A stretch of 64,000 bases of DNA from Lysinibacillus composti (GTDB lineage: Bacteria; Bacillota; Bacilli; Bacillales_A; Planococcaceae). The notes under the pieces were generated by a model. The model did not search any database. It had not been told where the DNA came from and was given only the letters and a program-made list of their open reading frames with translations. The stretch lies in NCBI RefSeq assembly GCF_016908465.1, contig NZ_JAFBDY010000005.1, positions 1-64,000 of the forward strand. Reading direction: 5' to 3'. The translations under genes were made by a program, and so were the position numbers. Below, piece after piece: positions 47,183 to 56,029 of this stretch (position 1 is its first letter; each line of letters opens with the position of its first letter).

Positions 47183-48268
47183 CTGAAGTTTTATTATAAG
47201 AGGCTCTTCATTATTTCAGCAGTATTGTTATCAGTAATAGGGATTATTTTTATCTACTCTGCTGGTACTTACTGGAGCTCCGTTCACTATGAAGGTGAAG
47301 TACCGTTTTATATTAAACAATCCATCTATTTAGGATTGGCATTAACGGTTTTCTTCATCGTTACGAGAATGAACATAATCACAGAAGAAAAAACTTGGGT
47401 TACATTTTACATCCTATCTTTAGTTCTTTTAGTACTAGTACTCATTCCAGGAATAGGTATTGTCCGAAATGGATCTCGTGGTTGGATTGGTGTCGGACCA
47501 CTGACAGTACAGCCAGCTGAAATCGTTAAGATTACAACATTAATGTATTTAAGTTTCTTGTTAAGTAAAGTTAGAAATGATGAACGAGTTGTACAAATTA
47601 AACATTTCTTAATTATCATCATTCCATGTGCGTTAATGATGTTGCAACCTGATTTTGGATCCGTATTTATTTTGGTCGTTTCTTCATTCGTATTACTTTT
47701 TATCGCAAGATATCCAATCAAATTATATATTGGGTTTATTGCAGTTGGAGTTGTTGGTTTGGTTGGATTAATTGCTTCTGCTCCATATCGATTAAAACGA
47801 ATAGAGGCATTTATCAATCCGTGGGCCGATCCATTAGGTAGTGGATTCCAGGCAGTACAATCTTTATTAGCAATTGGTCCTGCGGGGTTATTAGGACACG
47901 GCTTCCAAGAAAGTAGGCAAAAGTTTTTATATTTACCCGAGCCACAAAACGATTTTATTTATTCGATTATTTTAGAGGAAATCGGTTTTTTAGGTGGTTG
48001 CGTTGTACTTGCATTGTTTGGGTTATTTATATACTCAGGAGTTGGACTAGCAATCAATTCCGTTAAAAGTTCTGACTTTTATGCGATGGCTGCTCTTGTA
48101 AGTATGGTAGGGTTCCAAGCATGTTTAAATATTGGTGTAGTAATTGGCCTAATTCCAGTAACAGGTGTTACATTGCCATTTATCAGTTATGGTGGAACAT
48201 CGTTAATGATTATTTGGTTTGTTGTAGCCATTATCGTTTCCTTTGCAAGTCGAACCGAACGATCTTGA
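47183..48268 (+). CDS. spoVE: SEDS family protein SpoVE (FtsW-like), probable CTG start
   Basis: A lipid II polymerase/SEDS protein working with SpoVD on cortex, placed after murD as in B. subtilis. Motifs: 'GSRGWIGVG', 'VQPAEIVKI', 'LPEPQNDFIYSII', 'PFISYGGTS'. The first ATG/GTG/TTG-type codon in frame is TTG 47225, inside the first membrane helix and without a ribosome-binding site. In-frame CTG at 47183, nine bases after AAAGGA (47168-47173) and next to an upstream TAG, restores a basic N-terminus (KFYYKRLF) and gives 361 aa, the normal size. I therefore propose CTG initiation. divIB follows; murG and murB, expected here in Bacillus, are missing. Confidence 0.82.
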   Translation: MKFYYKRLFIISAVLLSVIGIIFIYSAGTYWSSVHYEGEVPFYIKQSIYLGLALTVFFIVTRMNIITEEKTWVTFYILSLVLLVLVLIPGIGIVRNGSRGWIGVGPLTVQPAEIVKITTLMYLSFLLSKVRNDERVVQIKHFLIIIIPCALMMLQPDFGSVFILVVSSFVLLFIARYPIKLYIGFIAVGVVGLVGLIASAPYRLKRIEAFINPWADPLGSGFQAVQSLLAIGPAGLLGHGFQESRQKFLYLPEPQNDFIYSIILEEIGFLGGCVVLALFGLFIYSGVGLAINSVKSSDFYAMAALVSMVGFQACLNIGVVIGLIPVTGVTLPFISYGGTSLMIIWFVVAIIVSFASRTERS

Positions 48269-48331
48269 TCCGTAATTTTTGTCAATTAAATAGGTTAATT
48301 TTATTAAAGTAATTGAGAGAGGAGTAAAAAT

Positions 48332-49180
48332 ATGGAGAAGATTATAGATATCGAAGACCGTATACCAACATTACGAGAAAAAAGAAAAAAAAGAACGAAT
48401 AGAAAATTTATTGTATTAGTCTCCTTATTTTTTCTCACATTATTTTTACTCCTTTATTTTCAATCTCCATATAGTGAGATTAAAACAATAAAAATTACCG
48501 GTTCTGAACTTGTTCAAAATGAGGAATACTTGGAATTATCGGACTTAAAAGTGGGAAACTCCATGTGGGGATTTCGTTCTAAAGAAGTAGAGAAAGATTT
48601 ACTACAACAAAAATGGATTAAAAACGCTGAAGTGAAACGCCAATGGTTAACAACTGTAGAAATCAACTTACAAGAATGGGATAAAGTAGCTTATATTTCG
48701 GAGGATCAAGTCTTTTATCCGATGTTAGAAAACGGATATGTCTTCAAAAAAATGAGTACTGTTGAACCAATTGATGCACCAGTATTTTTAGCATTTGATG
48801 ATGAAAAATTAAGAAAGCGATTGTTAAAAGAACTTGGACAGCTAAAGCCAACAGTTTTAGCGTTAATATCTCAAATTAATGCAACCCCAACAAGTTCAGA
48901 TCCATACGCCATTACCCTTTTTATGAATGATGGCTATGAGGTGCGAGCAGAAATTACATCTCTTTCGGACAAGCTAAACTATTATCCTTCAATTGTTGCA
49001 CAAATTGAGAGTACTGGTGAATTTGAAAAAGGGATTATTGATATCGAAGTTGGTTCTTACTATCGCTCCTATTCTGATGAATATTCAGAAGTTGACTTTA
49101 ACATCGATGATTTAGAAGAAGAGGATTTGGAAGAGGGAGAACAGGAAGTGATTACAGATGAAGAATCGATTCCCGAATAG
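48332..49180 (+). CDS. divIB: Cell division protein DivIB (FtsQ)
   Basis: Bitopic division protein stabilising FtsL/DivIC. The 282-aa product has a basic cytoplasmic N-terminus ('REKRKKRTNRK'), one membrane segment (about 27-45), a POTRA domain starting 'IKTIKITGSELV', a beta domain and an acidic, low-complexity C-terminal tail ('DLEEEDLEEGE'). The 3' end overlaps ylxW by 23 bp. Confidence 0.9.
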   Translation: MEKIIDIEDRIPTLREKRKKRTNRKFIVLVSLFFLTLFLLLYFQSPYSEIKTIKITGSELVQNEEYLELSDLKVGNSMWGFRSKEVEKDLLQQKWIKNAEVKRQWLTTVEINLQEWDKVAYISEDQVFYPMLENGYVFKKMSTVEPIDAPVFLAFDDEKLRKRLLKELGQLKPTVLALISQINATPTSSDPYAITLFMNDGYEVRAEITSLSDKLNYYPSIVAQIESTGEFEKGIIDIEVGSYYRSYSDEYSEVDFNIDDLEEEDLEEGEQEVITDEESIPE

Positions 49181-49877
49181 AAAGTCACCTAAATTCACAA
49201 GAAAACAGTTCATTCTATTAATTGTCCTCATCACTACTGGATTTATAATCGGCTACTCGTATAACTTGTCAAAAGATGAAGTGAAAATTACAAATAATTT
49301 TTTACAACAAGATGAATCCTATCGAGAAGAATTGATTGATCAAAAAGAACGAAATAAAGAATTAATGGATGAGGTAAATCATTTACAAGAACAAATTCGT
49401 GATTATGAAAAATCTTTTGCTTCCAACCAAAATGAGTATGAGCAAATGGTAGATAAAGCTGAACAAATCCGCCTACTATTGGGTCAAATTCCAGCAGTAG
49501 GGGAGGGGATTAAAGTAACATTAAAAGATGGAGAATACAATCCAAATACAACCAATCCCAATGATTATATCGTTCATGAAAGTCATATATTTATGGTCAT
49601 TAATGAATTGAGAATTTCTGGTGCAGAGGCTATTTCTGTCAATGGTCAAAGATTAAAGGCTAATTCATATATACGCTGTAATGGACCAGTTATTACAGTG
49701 GATGGAAAACAATATCCCGCACCTTTTGAAATTGCAGCGGTTGGAAATTCTGATACATTAATTGACTCTTTGCAAATGGTTGGTGGAGTTTTTGATCAAC
49801 TATTAAATGACCAAATTGTAGTAACACTTGAAGAGAGTGGTAAGATTTCGATGCCTTCTGTAAATGAAGAAAGTTAA
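49158..49877 (+). CDS. ylxW: DUF881 family protein YlxW
   Basis: A 239-aa protein with one N-terminal membrane segment (about 17-35), a coiled coil (about 45-110) and a DUF881 domain ('GEGIKVTLKDGEYNP', 'ISGAEAISVNGQRLKANSYI'). Function unknown. It pairs with the related ylxX downstream, as in B. subtilis between divIB and sbp. ATG at 49158 lies inside divIB. The 181 bp to ylxX contain no recognised feature. Confidence 0.82.
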   Translation: MKNRFPNRKSPKFTRKQFILLIVLITTGFIIGYSYNLSKDEVKITNNFLQQDESYREELIDQKERNKELMDEVNHLQEQIRDYEKSFASNQNEYEQMVDKAEQIRLLLGQIPAVGEGIKVTLKDGEYNPNTTNPNDYIVHESHIFMVINELRISGAEAISVNGQRLKANSYIRCNGPVITVDGKQYPAPFEIAAVGNSDTLIDSLQMVGGVFDQLLNDQIVVTLEESGKISMPSVNEES

Positions 49878-50058
49878 ATAGATCCTACCCTCTACTCTTC
49901 AACACTTTACATATTTGATGGCTTCAATCTTTAAAACGATATATATATTAAAATGAAATGCTATTTGCAGAATTTCAAACGTGCACAAATATAGTTATCT
50001 AACCTCCTACCGATATCATAGAAGTTAGGTGATATGGGGGGATTTTGGAGGAAATAAA

Positions 50059-50778
50059 GTGAATAAGAAAATAATCGCTAGAATAACAATTGTGTCATTT
50101 ATTATTGGCTTAATGATTGCAATTCAATATAATACCGTTCAAAAACCGACTGAACGAGATACCCGCGATATTTGGGAAGTAAGGCAAGAGTTATCAGAAG
50201 AGAAAAAGAGACAATCTGAATTACTTTCAGAAATATTGACTCTCAGCGAGGACGTTAAGGAATACGAAAGTTCGAACTCCAAAAATCAAGGACAAGTTTT
50301 ACAAAATACACTTGAAGAGTTAAAACGTGAAGCTGGTCTTTCCCCTGTATCCGGCCCGGGCTTGACCCTAAATATTCGTCCCTCTATGGAATTAATCGAA
50401 TTTGGGTATCAAGTAGAACCTATTACTCCTGAATTACTTATCCGTTTAGTGAATGAAATCTTCCGTTTTAATGGTTTATATATGGAAATCAATGGCCAAA
50501 GAATTGTTCATACTACTGCAATTCGTGATATCAATGGAGATACAACGGTTAATAGCATACCTATTAATGATACAGAGGTAGAAATAAAAGTAATTACAGA
50601 AAGCTTTGAAATGGCTGAGAAACTTTATAGTTACTTATATGCCTCAGGATTTCAAGATGATTTTTATATCGATAATCTTGATTTAGTCATTAATAAGGCA
50701 CAGGATAAAATTACCATTACAAAATTTGACGGTGAACTTGTAAACTCATATTTAGTGGAAGAAAATAAAGGGGATTAG
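50059..50778 (+). CDS. ylxX: DUF881 family protein YlxX
   Basis: A 239-aa paralogue of YlxW with a membrane segment (about 6-22), coiled coil (about 38-75) and DUF881 domain ('LSPVSGPGLTLNIRPSMELI', 'NGLYMEINGQRIVHTTAIRD'). GTG at 50059 follows GGAGGAAA; the in-frame start at 50029 lies upstream of that site. sbp starts four bases downstream. Confidence 0.82.
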   Translation: MNKKIIARITIVSFIIGLMIAIQYNTVQKPTERDTRDIWEVRQELSEEKKRQSELLSEILTLSEDVKEYESSNSKNQGQVLQNTLEELKREAGLSPVSGPGLTLNIRPSMELIEFGYQVEPITPELLIRLVNEIFRFNGLYMEINGQRIVHTTAIRDINGDTTVNSIPINDTEVEIKVITESFEMAEKLYSYLYASGFQDDFYIDNLDLVINKAQDKITITKFDGELVNSYLVEENKGD

Positions 50779-50781
50779 AGT

Positions 50782-51147
50782 ATGTGGTTACCATTATTAG
50801 GATTAATATTAGGACTAGCCTTAGGTCTCTTAACCGATATTCAAATTCCTGCAGTTTATGAAAACTATTTATCTATTGCAGTATTAGCTGCACTTGATAC
50901 ATTATTTGGGGGAATACGGGCTCATTTACAACAAGTCTATGATGATAAGGTTTTTGTATCTGGATTTTTCTTTAATATCGCGTTAGCAGCAGGCCTTGCA
51001 TTTTTAGGAGTACACCTAGGAGTTGACCTATATTTAGCTGCGATTTTTGCCTTTGGAGTGCGGTTATTCCAGAATATAGCTGTCATTCGACGAATTTTGA
51101 TAACAAAATGGGAAGACAGACATAAAAATGGGATGAAAAATCAGTAA
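50782..51147 (+). CDS. sbp: Small basic protein Sbp (DUF1290)
   Basis: A 121-aa membrane protein with about four hydrophobic helices and a basic tail ('ITKWEDRHKNGMKNQ'). The core 'YLSIAVLAALDTLFGGIRA' is typical of DUF1290/Sbp. Function unknown; it directly precedes ftsA in Bacillus as here. Confidence 0.85.
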   Translation: MWLPLLGLILGLALGLLTDIQIPAVYENYLSIAVLAALDTLFGGIRAHLQQVYDDKVFVSGFFFNIALAAGLAFLGVHLGVDLYLAAIFAFGVRLFQNIAVIRRILITKWEDRHKNGMKNQ

Positions 51148-51184
51148 AATAGCGGTAAAATTGAATAGTATATATTATTTTATT

Positions 51185-51213
51185 TAGACATTGATATAAA
51201 ACTACAATACAAT
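51185..51213 (+). promoter_or_regulatory. Sigma-A-type promoter for ftsA-ftsZ
   Basis: TAGACA (51185-51190), 17-bp spacer and TACAAT (51208-51213), 34 bp before the ftsA start. Own promoters ahead of ftsAZ are usual in Bacillus. Confidence 0.55.
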
Positions 51214-51247
51214 GAAAAGTAGGAGTATTCGAAGGAGGTGCGGTAGT

Positions 51248-52537
51248 TTGAATCATGAAAATATTTATATCTCACTTGATATTGGATCGTCGTCTATTAA
51301 AGTTTTAATAGGTGAAGTGAGTGACAACAACATTCATGTTATAGGCGTCGGCAATGTAAAATCAAACGGAATTCGAAAAGGTACTATTGTTGATATAGAT
51401 GCAACGGTCCAATCAATTAGAAAAGCCGTAGAACAAGCTGAACGTATGACTGGACTAGCAGTTGAAGAAGTAATATTAGGTATACCCGCAATTCAAACTT
51501 CACTAAAATCCGTTAAAGGTGTAGTCGCCGTTAATAGTGAAAATCGTGAAATTACAGATGATGATTTAGAACGAGTGATTGATTCGGCACAAGCAATGTC
51601 TGTGCCACCTGAAAGTGTTTTGGTAAACATCATACCGCGTCAATTTATTGTTGATAATTTGGATGAAATCAAAGACCCCCGTGGGATGATTGGAATCCGT
51701 TTAGAAATGGATGCAACGATGATTACCACTTCTAAAACAATCGTGCATAATGTATTAAGATGTGTTGAGCGAGCAGGTTTACAAATAAGAGAAATTTATT
51801 TGCAACCGCTAGCAGCTGGTCATCTAGCATTATCTGAAGACGAAAAAAATCAAGGTACTGCTTTTATTGATTTAGGTGGTGGCTCAACAACTATCGCAGT
51901 ATTTGAAGACGGATTATTAAAACATACAGGAGTTGTGCCAATCGGCGGCGAACATATAACTAAGGATTTATCGATTGTGCTAAAAACTCCAACTGAACAA
52001 GCCGAACAAATTAAGAAACAATTTGGACATGCCTTTTACGATGATGCATCAGATGAAGAACTATTTGAAGTTCCTGTTGTTGGAACCGATACTACTGATC
52101 AGTTTAGTCAAAGATTTATTTCAAATGTTATAGGAGCACGTTTAGAAGAACTATTTGAAATGATTTTGGACAAGTTGGCTGATATGGGCGTTCGTGACCT
52201 TCCGGGTGGCGTAGTTATTACAGGCGGTGTAGCACAATTAGAAGGAATTGCACCATTGGCTAGACAAGTAATGCAAACTCGTGTAAGAATATATACCCCT
52301 GATTATATCGGCGTACGGGAACCATCTTATACGACAGCAGTCGGACTAATACAATATGCACATGATGAGGATGAATTTTATGGTAGAAGCCCGAGTGAAG
52401 CGCCAGTTTACGCTACAGCAGGGGCAGGGAATACTCCTCCTAAAAAACAATCAAATGCATCAGAAAAAGCCGAACAAACGAATAAGACAAGCGTGATTGA
52501 CAAAGCGAAAAGACTATTTGATAAATTTTTCGAATAA
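51248..52537 (+). CDS. ftsA: Cell division protein FtsA
   Basis: Actin-like ATPase tethering FtsZ to the membrane. The 429-aa protein has the actin-fold motifs 'SLDIGSSSIKVLIGE' (phosphate 1), 'AFIDLGGGSTTIAVFEDG' (phosphate 2) and 'PGGVVITGGVAQLEGI' (adenosine), the FtsA-specific 1C domain and a C-terminal amphipathic helix ('VIDKAKRLFDKFFE'). TTG at 51248 follows AAGGAGGTG; no in-frame ATG suits. ftsZ starts 50 bp downstream. Confidence 0.95.
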   Translation: MNHENIYISLDIGSSSIKVLIGEVSDNNIHVIGVGNVKSNGIRKGTIVDIDATVQSIRKAVEQAERMTGLAVEEVILGIPAIQTSLKSVKGVVAVNSENREITDDDLERVIDSAQAMSVPPESVLVNIIPRQFIVDNLDEIKDPRGMIGIRLEMDATMITTSKTIVHNVLRCVERAGLQIREIYLQPLAAGHLALSEDEKNQGTAFIDLGGGSTTIAVFEDGLLKHTGVVPIGGEHITKDLSIVLKTPTEQAEQIKKQFGHAFYDDASDEELFEVPVVGTDTTDQFSQRFISNVIGARLEELFEMILDKLADMGVRDLPGGVVITGGVAQLEGIAPLARQVMQTRVRIYTPDYIGVREPSYTTAVGLIQYAHDEDEFYGRSPSEAPVYATAGAGNTPPKKQSNASEKAEQTNKTSVIDKAKRLFDKFFE

Positions 52538-52587
52538 CTTGATAGATTCATATTAACTAAGTTTTAGAGTAGTAGGAGGAGAATACT

Positions 52588-53751
52588 ATGTTGGAATTTG
52601 ATACTAGTATCGACCAACTAGCTAATATCAAAGTAATTGGTGTTGGCGGTGGCGGTAATAATGCAGTAAACAGAATGATTGAACATGGCGTACAAGGTGT
52701 AGATTTTATTGCGGTAAATACTGATGCACAAGCTTTAAATCTATCAAAAGCTGAGTACAAGCTACAAATTGGGGGAAAGCTTACTCGTGGATTAGGTGCT
52801 GGTGCTAATCCTGAAGTAGGTAAAAAAGCCGCTGAAGAAAGCCGCGAGCAAATTGAAGAAGTACTTAGAGGGGCCGATATGGTCTTCGTAACTGCCGGTA
52901 TGGGTGGTGGAACTGGTACAGGTGCGGCTCCGGTAATCGCATCCATTGCACGTGATTTAGGTGCTTTAACAGTTGGTGTTGTTACACGTCCATTCTCGTT
53001 TGAAGGCCGTAAACGTCAAACACAAGCTATTTCAGGGATCGCAGCAATGAAAGAAGCTGTAGATACATTAATTGTTATTCCAAACGATAAATTATTACAA
53101 ATCGTTGATAAAAGCACTCCAATGCTTGAAGCGTTCCGCGAGGCTGATAATGTATTACGTCAAGGGGTACAAGGTATTTCTGACTTAATTGCTACACCAG
53201 GTTTAATTAACTTAGACTTTGCTGACGTAAAAACAATTATGTCTGATAAAGGTTCTGCTTTAATGGGAATCGGGATTGCAACTGGTGAAAACCGTGCGAC
53301 GGAAGCTGCTAAAAAGGCAATCTCAAGTCCATTATTAGAAACATCTATTGATGGTGCAAAAGGTGTTATTATGAACATTACTGGTGGATCTAATTTAAGC
53401 TTATTTGAAGTTCAGGAAGCTGCAGACATCGTAGCATCTGCTTCTGATGAAGAAGTAAATATGATCTTCGGTTCTGTCATTAATGAAAATCTTAATGACG
53501 AAATTATCGTAACTGTTATAGCTACTGGTTTCTCTGATGATATTATTAACCAACGTGTCCAAAATTCACGTCCTGCGATGGGTAACAGAGTTGCACAAAC
53601 TCAAGCTCCGCAACCAACAATTAGAGAACGTGTACAAGAACAACCAGTACAACAAGAACCAGTACGTCAAACTCAAAATAATAACTATCAGCAAGATGAT
53701 ATGTTAGATATTCCAACATTCTTAAGAAATCGTAATAGAAATCGTCACTAA
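52588..53751 (+). CDS. ftsZ: Cell division protein FtsZ
   Basis: Tubulin-like GTPase forming the Z ring. The 387-aa protein has '[14 protein letters not shown]' near the start, the tubulin signature '[10 protein letters not shown]' (about 107-116), the T7 loop '[11 protein letters not shown]', a variable Gln-rich linker (about 325-370) and the conserved C-terminal peptide '[14 protein letters not shown]' that binds FtsA and SepF. ATG follows AGGAGGAG. Strong terminator downstream. Confidence 0.98.
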   Translation: MLEFDTSIDQLANIKVIGVGGGGNNAVNRMIEHGVQGVDFIAVNTDAQALNLSKAEYKLQIGGKLTRGLGAGANPEVGKKAAEESREQIEEVLRGADMVFVTAGMGGGTGTGAAPVIASIARDLGALTVGVVTRPFSFEGRKRQTQAISGIAAMKEAVDTLIVIPNDKLLQIVDKSTPMLEAFREADNVLRQGVQGISDLIATPGLINLDFADVKTIMSDKGSALMGIGIATGENRATEAAKKAISSPLLETSIDGAKGVIMNITGGSNLSLFEVQEAADIVASASDEEVNMIFGSVINENLNDEIIVTVIATGFSDDIINQRVQNSRPAMGNRVAQTQAPQPTIRERVQEQPVQQEPVRQTQNNNYQQDDMLDIPTFLRNRNRNRH

Positions 53752-53761
53752 TAATATGTTA

Positions 53762-53808
53762 AAAAGTGCTGTTCAGAAAGTAGTATTTCTGAACAGCACT
53801 TTTATTTA
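53762..53808 (+). terminator. Terminator after ftsZ
   Basis: AAAAGTGCTGTTCAGAAA pairs perfectly with TTTCTGAACAGCACTTTT (53762-53803), then ATTT. The rest of 53810-54016 shows no gene. Confidence 0.92.
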
Positions 53809-54016
53809 TTTAGGAAAAAGTAAATTCAAAACTGTAGAACAGTATACTTGAATATTATGAAATTCGAATGAAATCGACTAAATCCAGGGTTTAAGGGATT
53901 GGTCGGTTTTTTTGGCGGATTGAAGCAAAAATCTTTAAGTAGACCTGCAAATAGAAATGGTGGTTTTGTCGCATACTGGCGATAATTTACCCTTTTCTTC
54001 TATTTTAAGGAAGTAT

Positions 54017-54084
54017 TTTGTCTAAAAGATTTTAGTTTTTTGTACGATGGTTTGACATTTTCTTCAAGGAACGAGTGTTAATCT
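54017..54084 (+). promoter_or_regulatory. spoIIG promoter with wide spacer and Spo0A-box-like sites
   Basis: TTGACA (54052-54057) and TAATCT (54079-54084) are 21 bp apart, similar to the unusually long 22-bp spacing of B. subtilis spoIIG. TTTGTCTAA (54017-54025) is one base off the Spo0A box core TGTCGAA, and TGTCAAA on the minus strand (54057-54051) overlaps the -35. The leader would be short. Spo0A control is inferred. Confidence 0.5.
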
Positions 54085-54104
54085 ATCAATAGGAGGACGC
54101 TAAA

Positions 54105-54929
54105 ATGATTGGAGAATTACTCGTACTATACAATACGTTGTTCAACTATTTTTTATTAAAATTTGCACAAGAAATAACGGGATTGTATGTAAAGAGGAGT
54201 AGGTTACTCCTGAGTGCATTTTGTAGCGGACTAATCGCAGCCATCTTACATCATTCCTATTTTGGAGCATTATTGAGTTTCGTTGTTTTAATAGGATTCG
54301 CATTTTCATTTAGAATTCAATCGTTGTTAAGGCAGGGTACAGTACTTTTAATCTCAACCTTTTTCCTAGGTGGGGTATTAACAAGTTTACTACCTTTTTT
54401 ATTAGCAAGATCAGGGATTACATTCTTTATTCTATGTACCTCAATTGCGTTTTTAAGTTTAACAGCGATACATTCCAAATGGCGAAGCATAATGCAAACG
54501 AAAATCCAGTCTTCATTTGTTGTAGATTGTGAACTTCTATTATTTGAACAATCCTTCTCTTTGAGAGGTTTTATTGATACTGGTAATGAGTGTATTGAAC
54601 CAATGAGTGGTAAACCAGTTCACTTTCTATCCTACAATGCTGTAGCCAAAACCCTACCTGAAGATTTTCATAAGGCATTGCTCGAATGGGATGAAAAAAA
54701 TCCATATCAACTAACCATGTTTCCTGCATACGTCTACCCGAAAATTAGAGTGTTAACGCTTTCAACTGTTCAGCAAGAACGTTCGACTGTCTTAGCATTT
54801 CGATTTGACCAATTAAAAATAAGTGGGACAACTAATAAGGAAATTGTTGAACAATATGTTGTGTTTACAAAAAATGATGCGAAATATCCACAAGACGCAC
54901 AAATCATACTACATGTTTTAGCACTTTAA
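54105..54929 (+). CDS. spoIIGA: Sigma-E factor processing peptidase SpoIIGA
   Basis: Aspartic protease in the sporulation septum that cleaves the pro-sequence from sigma E after a signal from SpoIIR. The 274-aa protein has about five N-terminal membrane segments (1-125) and a C-terminal protease domain with 'RGFIDTGNECIEPMSGKPV', the D-T-G active-site motif, near residue 161. It is somewhat shorter than B. subtilis SpoIIGA (about 310 aa). ATG follows AGGAGG. sigE lies 143 bp downstream; the gap holds a hairpin TTTCAGCT...AGCTGAAA (54934-54963) without T-run. Confidence 0.88.
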   Translation: MIGELLVLYNTLFNYFLLKFAQEITGLYVKRSRLLLSAFCSGLIAAILHHSYFGALLSFVVLIGFAFSFRIQSLLRQGTVLLISTFFLGGVLTSLLPFLLARSGITFFILCTSIAFLSLTAIHSKWRSIMQTKIQSSFVVDCELLLFEQSFSLRGFIDTGNECIEPMSGKPVHFLSYNAVAKTLPEDFHKALLEWDEKNPYQLTMFPAYVYPKIRVLTLSTVQQERSTVLAFRFDQLKISGTTNKEIVEQYVVFTKNDAKYPQDAQIILHVLAL

Positions 54930-55072
54930 CTTTTTTCAGCTGGTAACTCAGCATTAGCTGAAAGTAGTTAAGGCCTCCAGCGAATGTCACTATGTTAATT
55001 GAACAGGGCTTTGAGCAACATGTTGCATGACGCCAAAGCAAATTTAATCATAAGCATAAAGGGGGAAAATGA

Positions 55073-55780
55073 TTGTTTAAAAATATAATATCTTTTTTTA
55101 GAAAAATTTGGAGTAGATTTCGCACTAGAGGAACCTACTATATAGGAGGCCATGATTCCTTGCCAGTACCATTAACTAGAGAAGAAGAAACAACAGTTAT
55201 TGAAGCCTTTATGAATGGTGATTTAAGAGCTAGAGATACATTGATTGAAAGAAATTTACGTCTAGTTGTATATATTGCTAGACGTTTTGACAACACAGGA
55301 ACTCCAATTGAGGATTTAATTAGTATCGGATCCATTGGACTAATTAAAGCAATTGAAACATTTAATACAGAAAAAAATATCAAACTTGCCACATACGCTT
55401 CACGTTGTATTGAAAATGAAATTTTGATGCATCTACGTAAAACAAGCCGTATGAAAGGTGAAGTATCGTTAGATGAGCCATTAAATTCAGATCCTGATGG
55501 GAATGAACTATTACTATCAGATATTCTAGGAACAGAAGAACAAATCATAATGAATGACGTAGAAAAGAAAATTGAACGTGCAACAATGTTTAATGCTATT
55601 AATGGATTAAGTGAACGCGAACGTTATATTATGGAATGCCGATTTGGTTTAAATGGAAAGCAAGAAATGACTCAAAAAGAAGTTGCTGACCATTTAGGAA
55701 TCTCACAATCGTACATTTCACGTTTAGAAAAGAAAATAATTTTAGATTTAAGAGAGCACCTAAATCAGCCAATATCCTAA
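55073..55780 (+). CDS. sigE: RNA polymerase sporulation sigma factor SigE (pro-sigma-E)
   Basis: First mother-cell sigma factor. The 235-aa chain starts with a basic, amphipathic pro-sequence ('[19 protein letters not shown]') followed by '[17 protein letters not shown]', the region around the SpoIIGA cleavage site. Region 2 ('[17 protein letters not shown]', '[18 protein letters not shown]') and region 4 ('[20 protein letters not shown]') are intact. TTG start at 55073 follows AAAGGGGG. A terminator separates it from sigG. Confidence 0.95.
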   Translation: MFKNIISFFRKIWSRFRTRGTYYIGGHDSLPVPLTREEETTVIEAFMNGDLRARDTLIERNLRLVVYIARRFDNTGTPIEDLISIGSIGLIKAIETFNTEKNIKLATYASRCIENEILMHLRKTSRMKGEVSLDEPLNSDPDGNELLLSDILGTEEQIIMNDVEKKIERATMFNAINGLSERERYIMECRFGLNGKQEMTQKEVADHLGISQSYISRLEKKIILDLREHLNQPIS

Positions 55781-55786
55781 TAATCT

Positions 55787-55836
55787 AATCTATGTGTAGT
55801 AGGCGTGCGTAAGACGCTACTGCACATAGATTTTAT
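55787..55836 (+). terminator. Terminator after sigE
   Basis: AATCTATGTG (55787-55796) pairs with CACATAGATT (55823-55832), with an inner AGTAG-GCG/CGC-TACT stem, followed by TTATT. Confidence 0.8.
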
Positions 55837-55955
55837 TGCTCTTAGGAATTCTTAATTTTGTTAAAGGTAGAAATGTAGGAGGATTAAATAAAAAAAGAAT
55901 CAGGTTAGTAAAAGTGTTATTGATTTTGTTGGATATAATTGGACGAGTCAAAATG

Positions 55956-55985
55956 TGCATATTCTTTTCTGTTTCGGACAAACTT
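55956..55985 (+). promoter_or_regulatory. Sigma-F-type promoter for sigG
   Basis: TGCATA (55956-55961), a 14-bp spacer and GGACAAACTT (55976-55985) fit the forespore sigma-F pattern (wGyATA, about 15 bp, GGnrAnAMTw) with one mismatch. It lies 45 bp before sigG, which sigma F transcribes in B. subtilis. Confidence 0.7.
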
Positions 55986-56029
55986 AAAAAACAGTTCAGA
56001 GACATAAAAAAAGTTCGGAGGAAAAGAAG

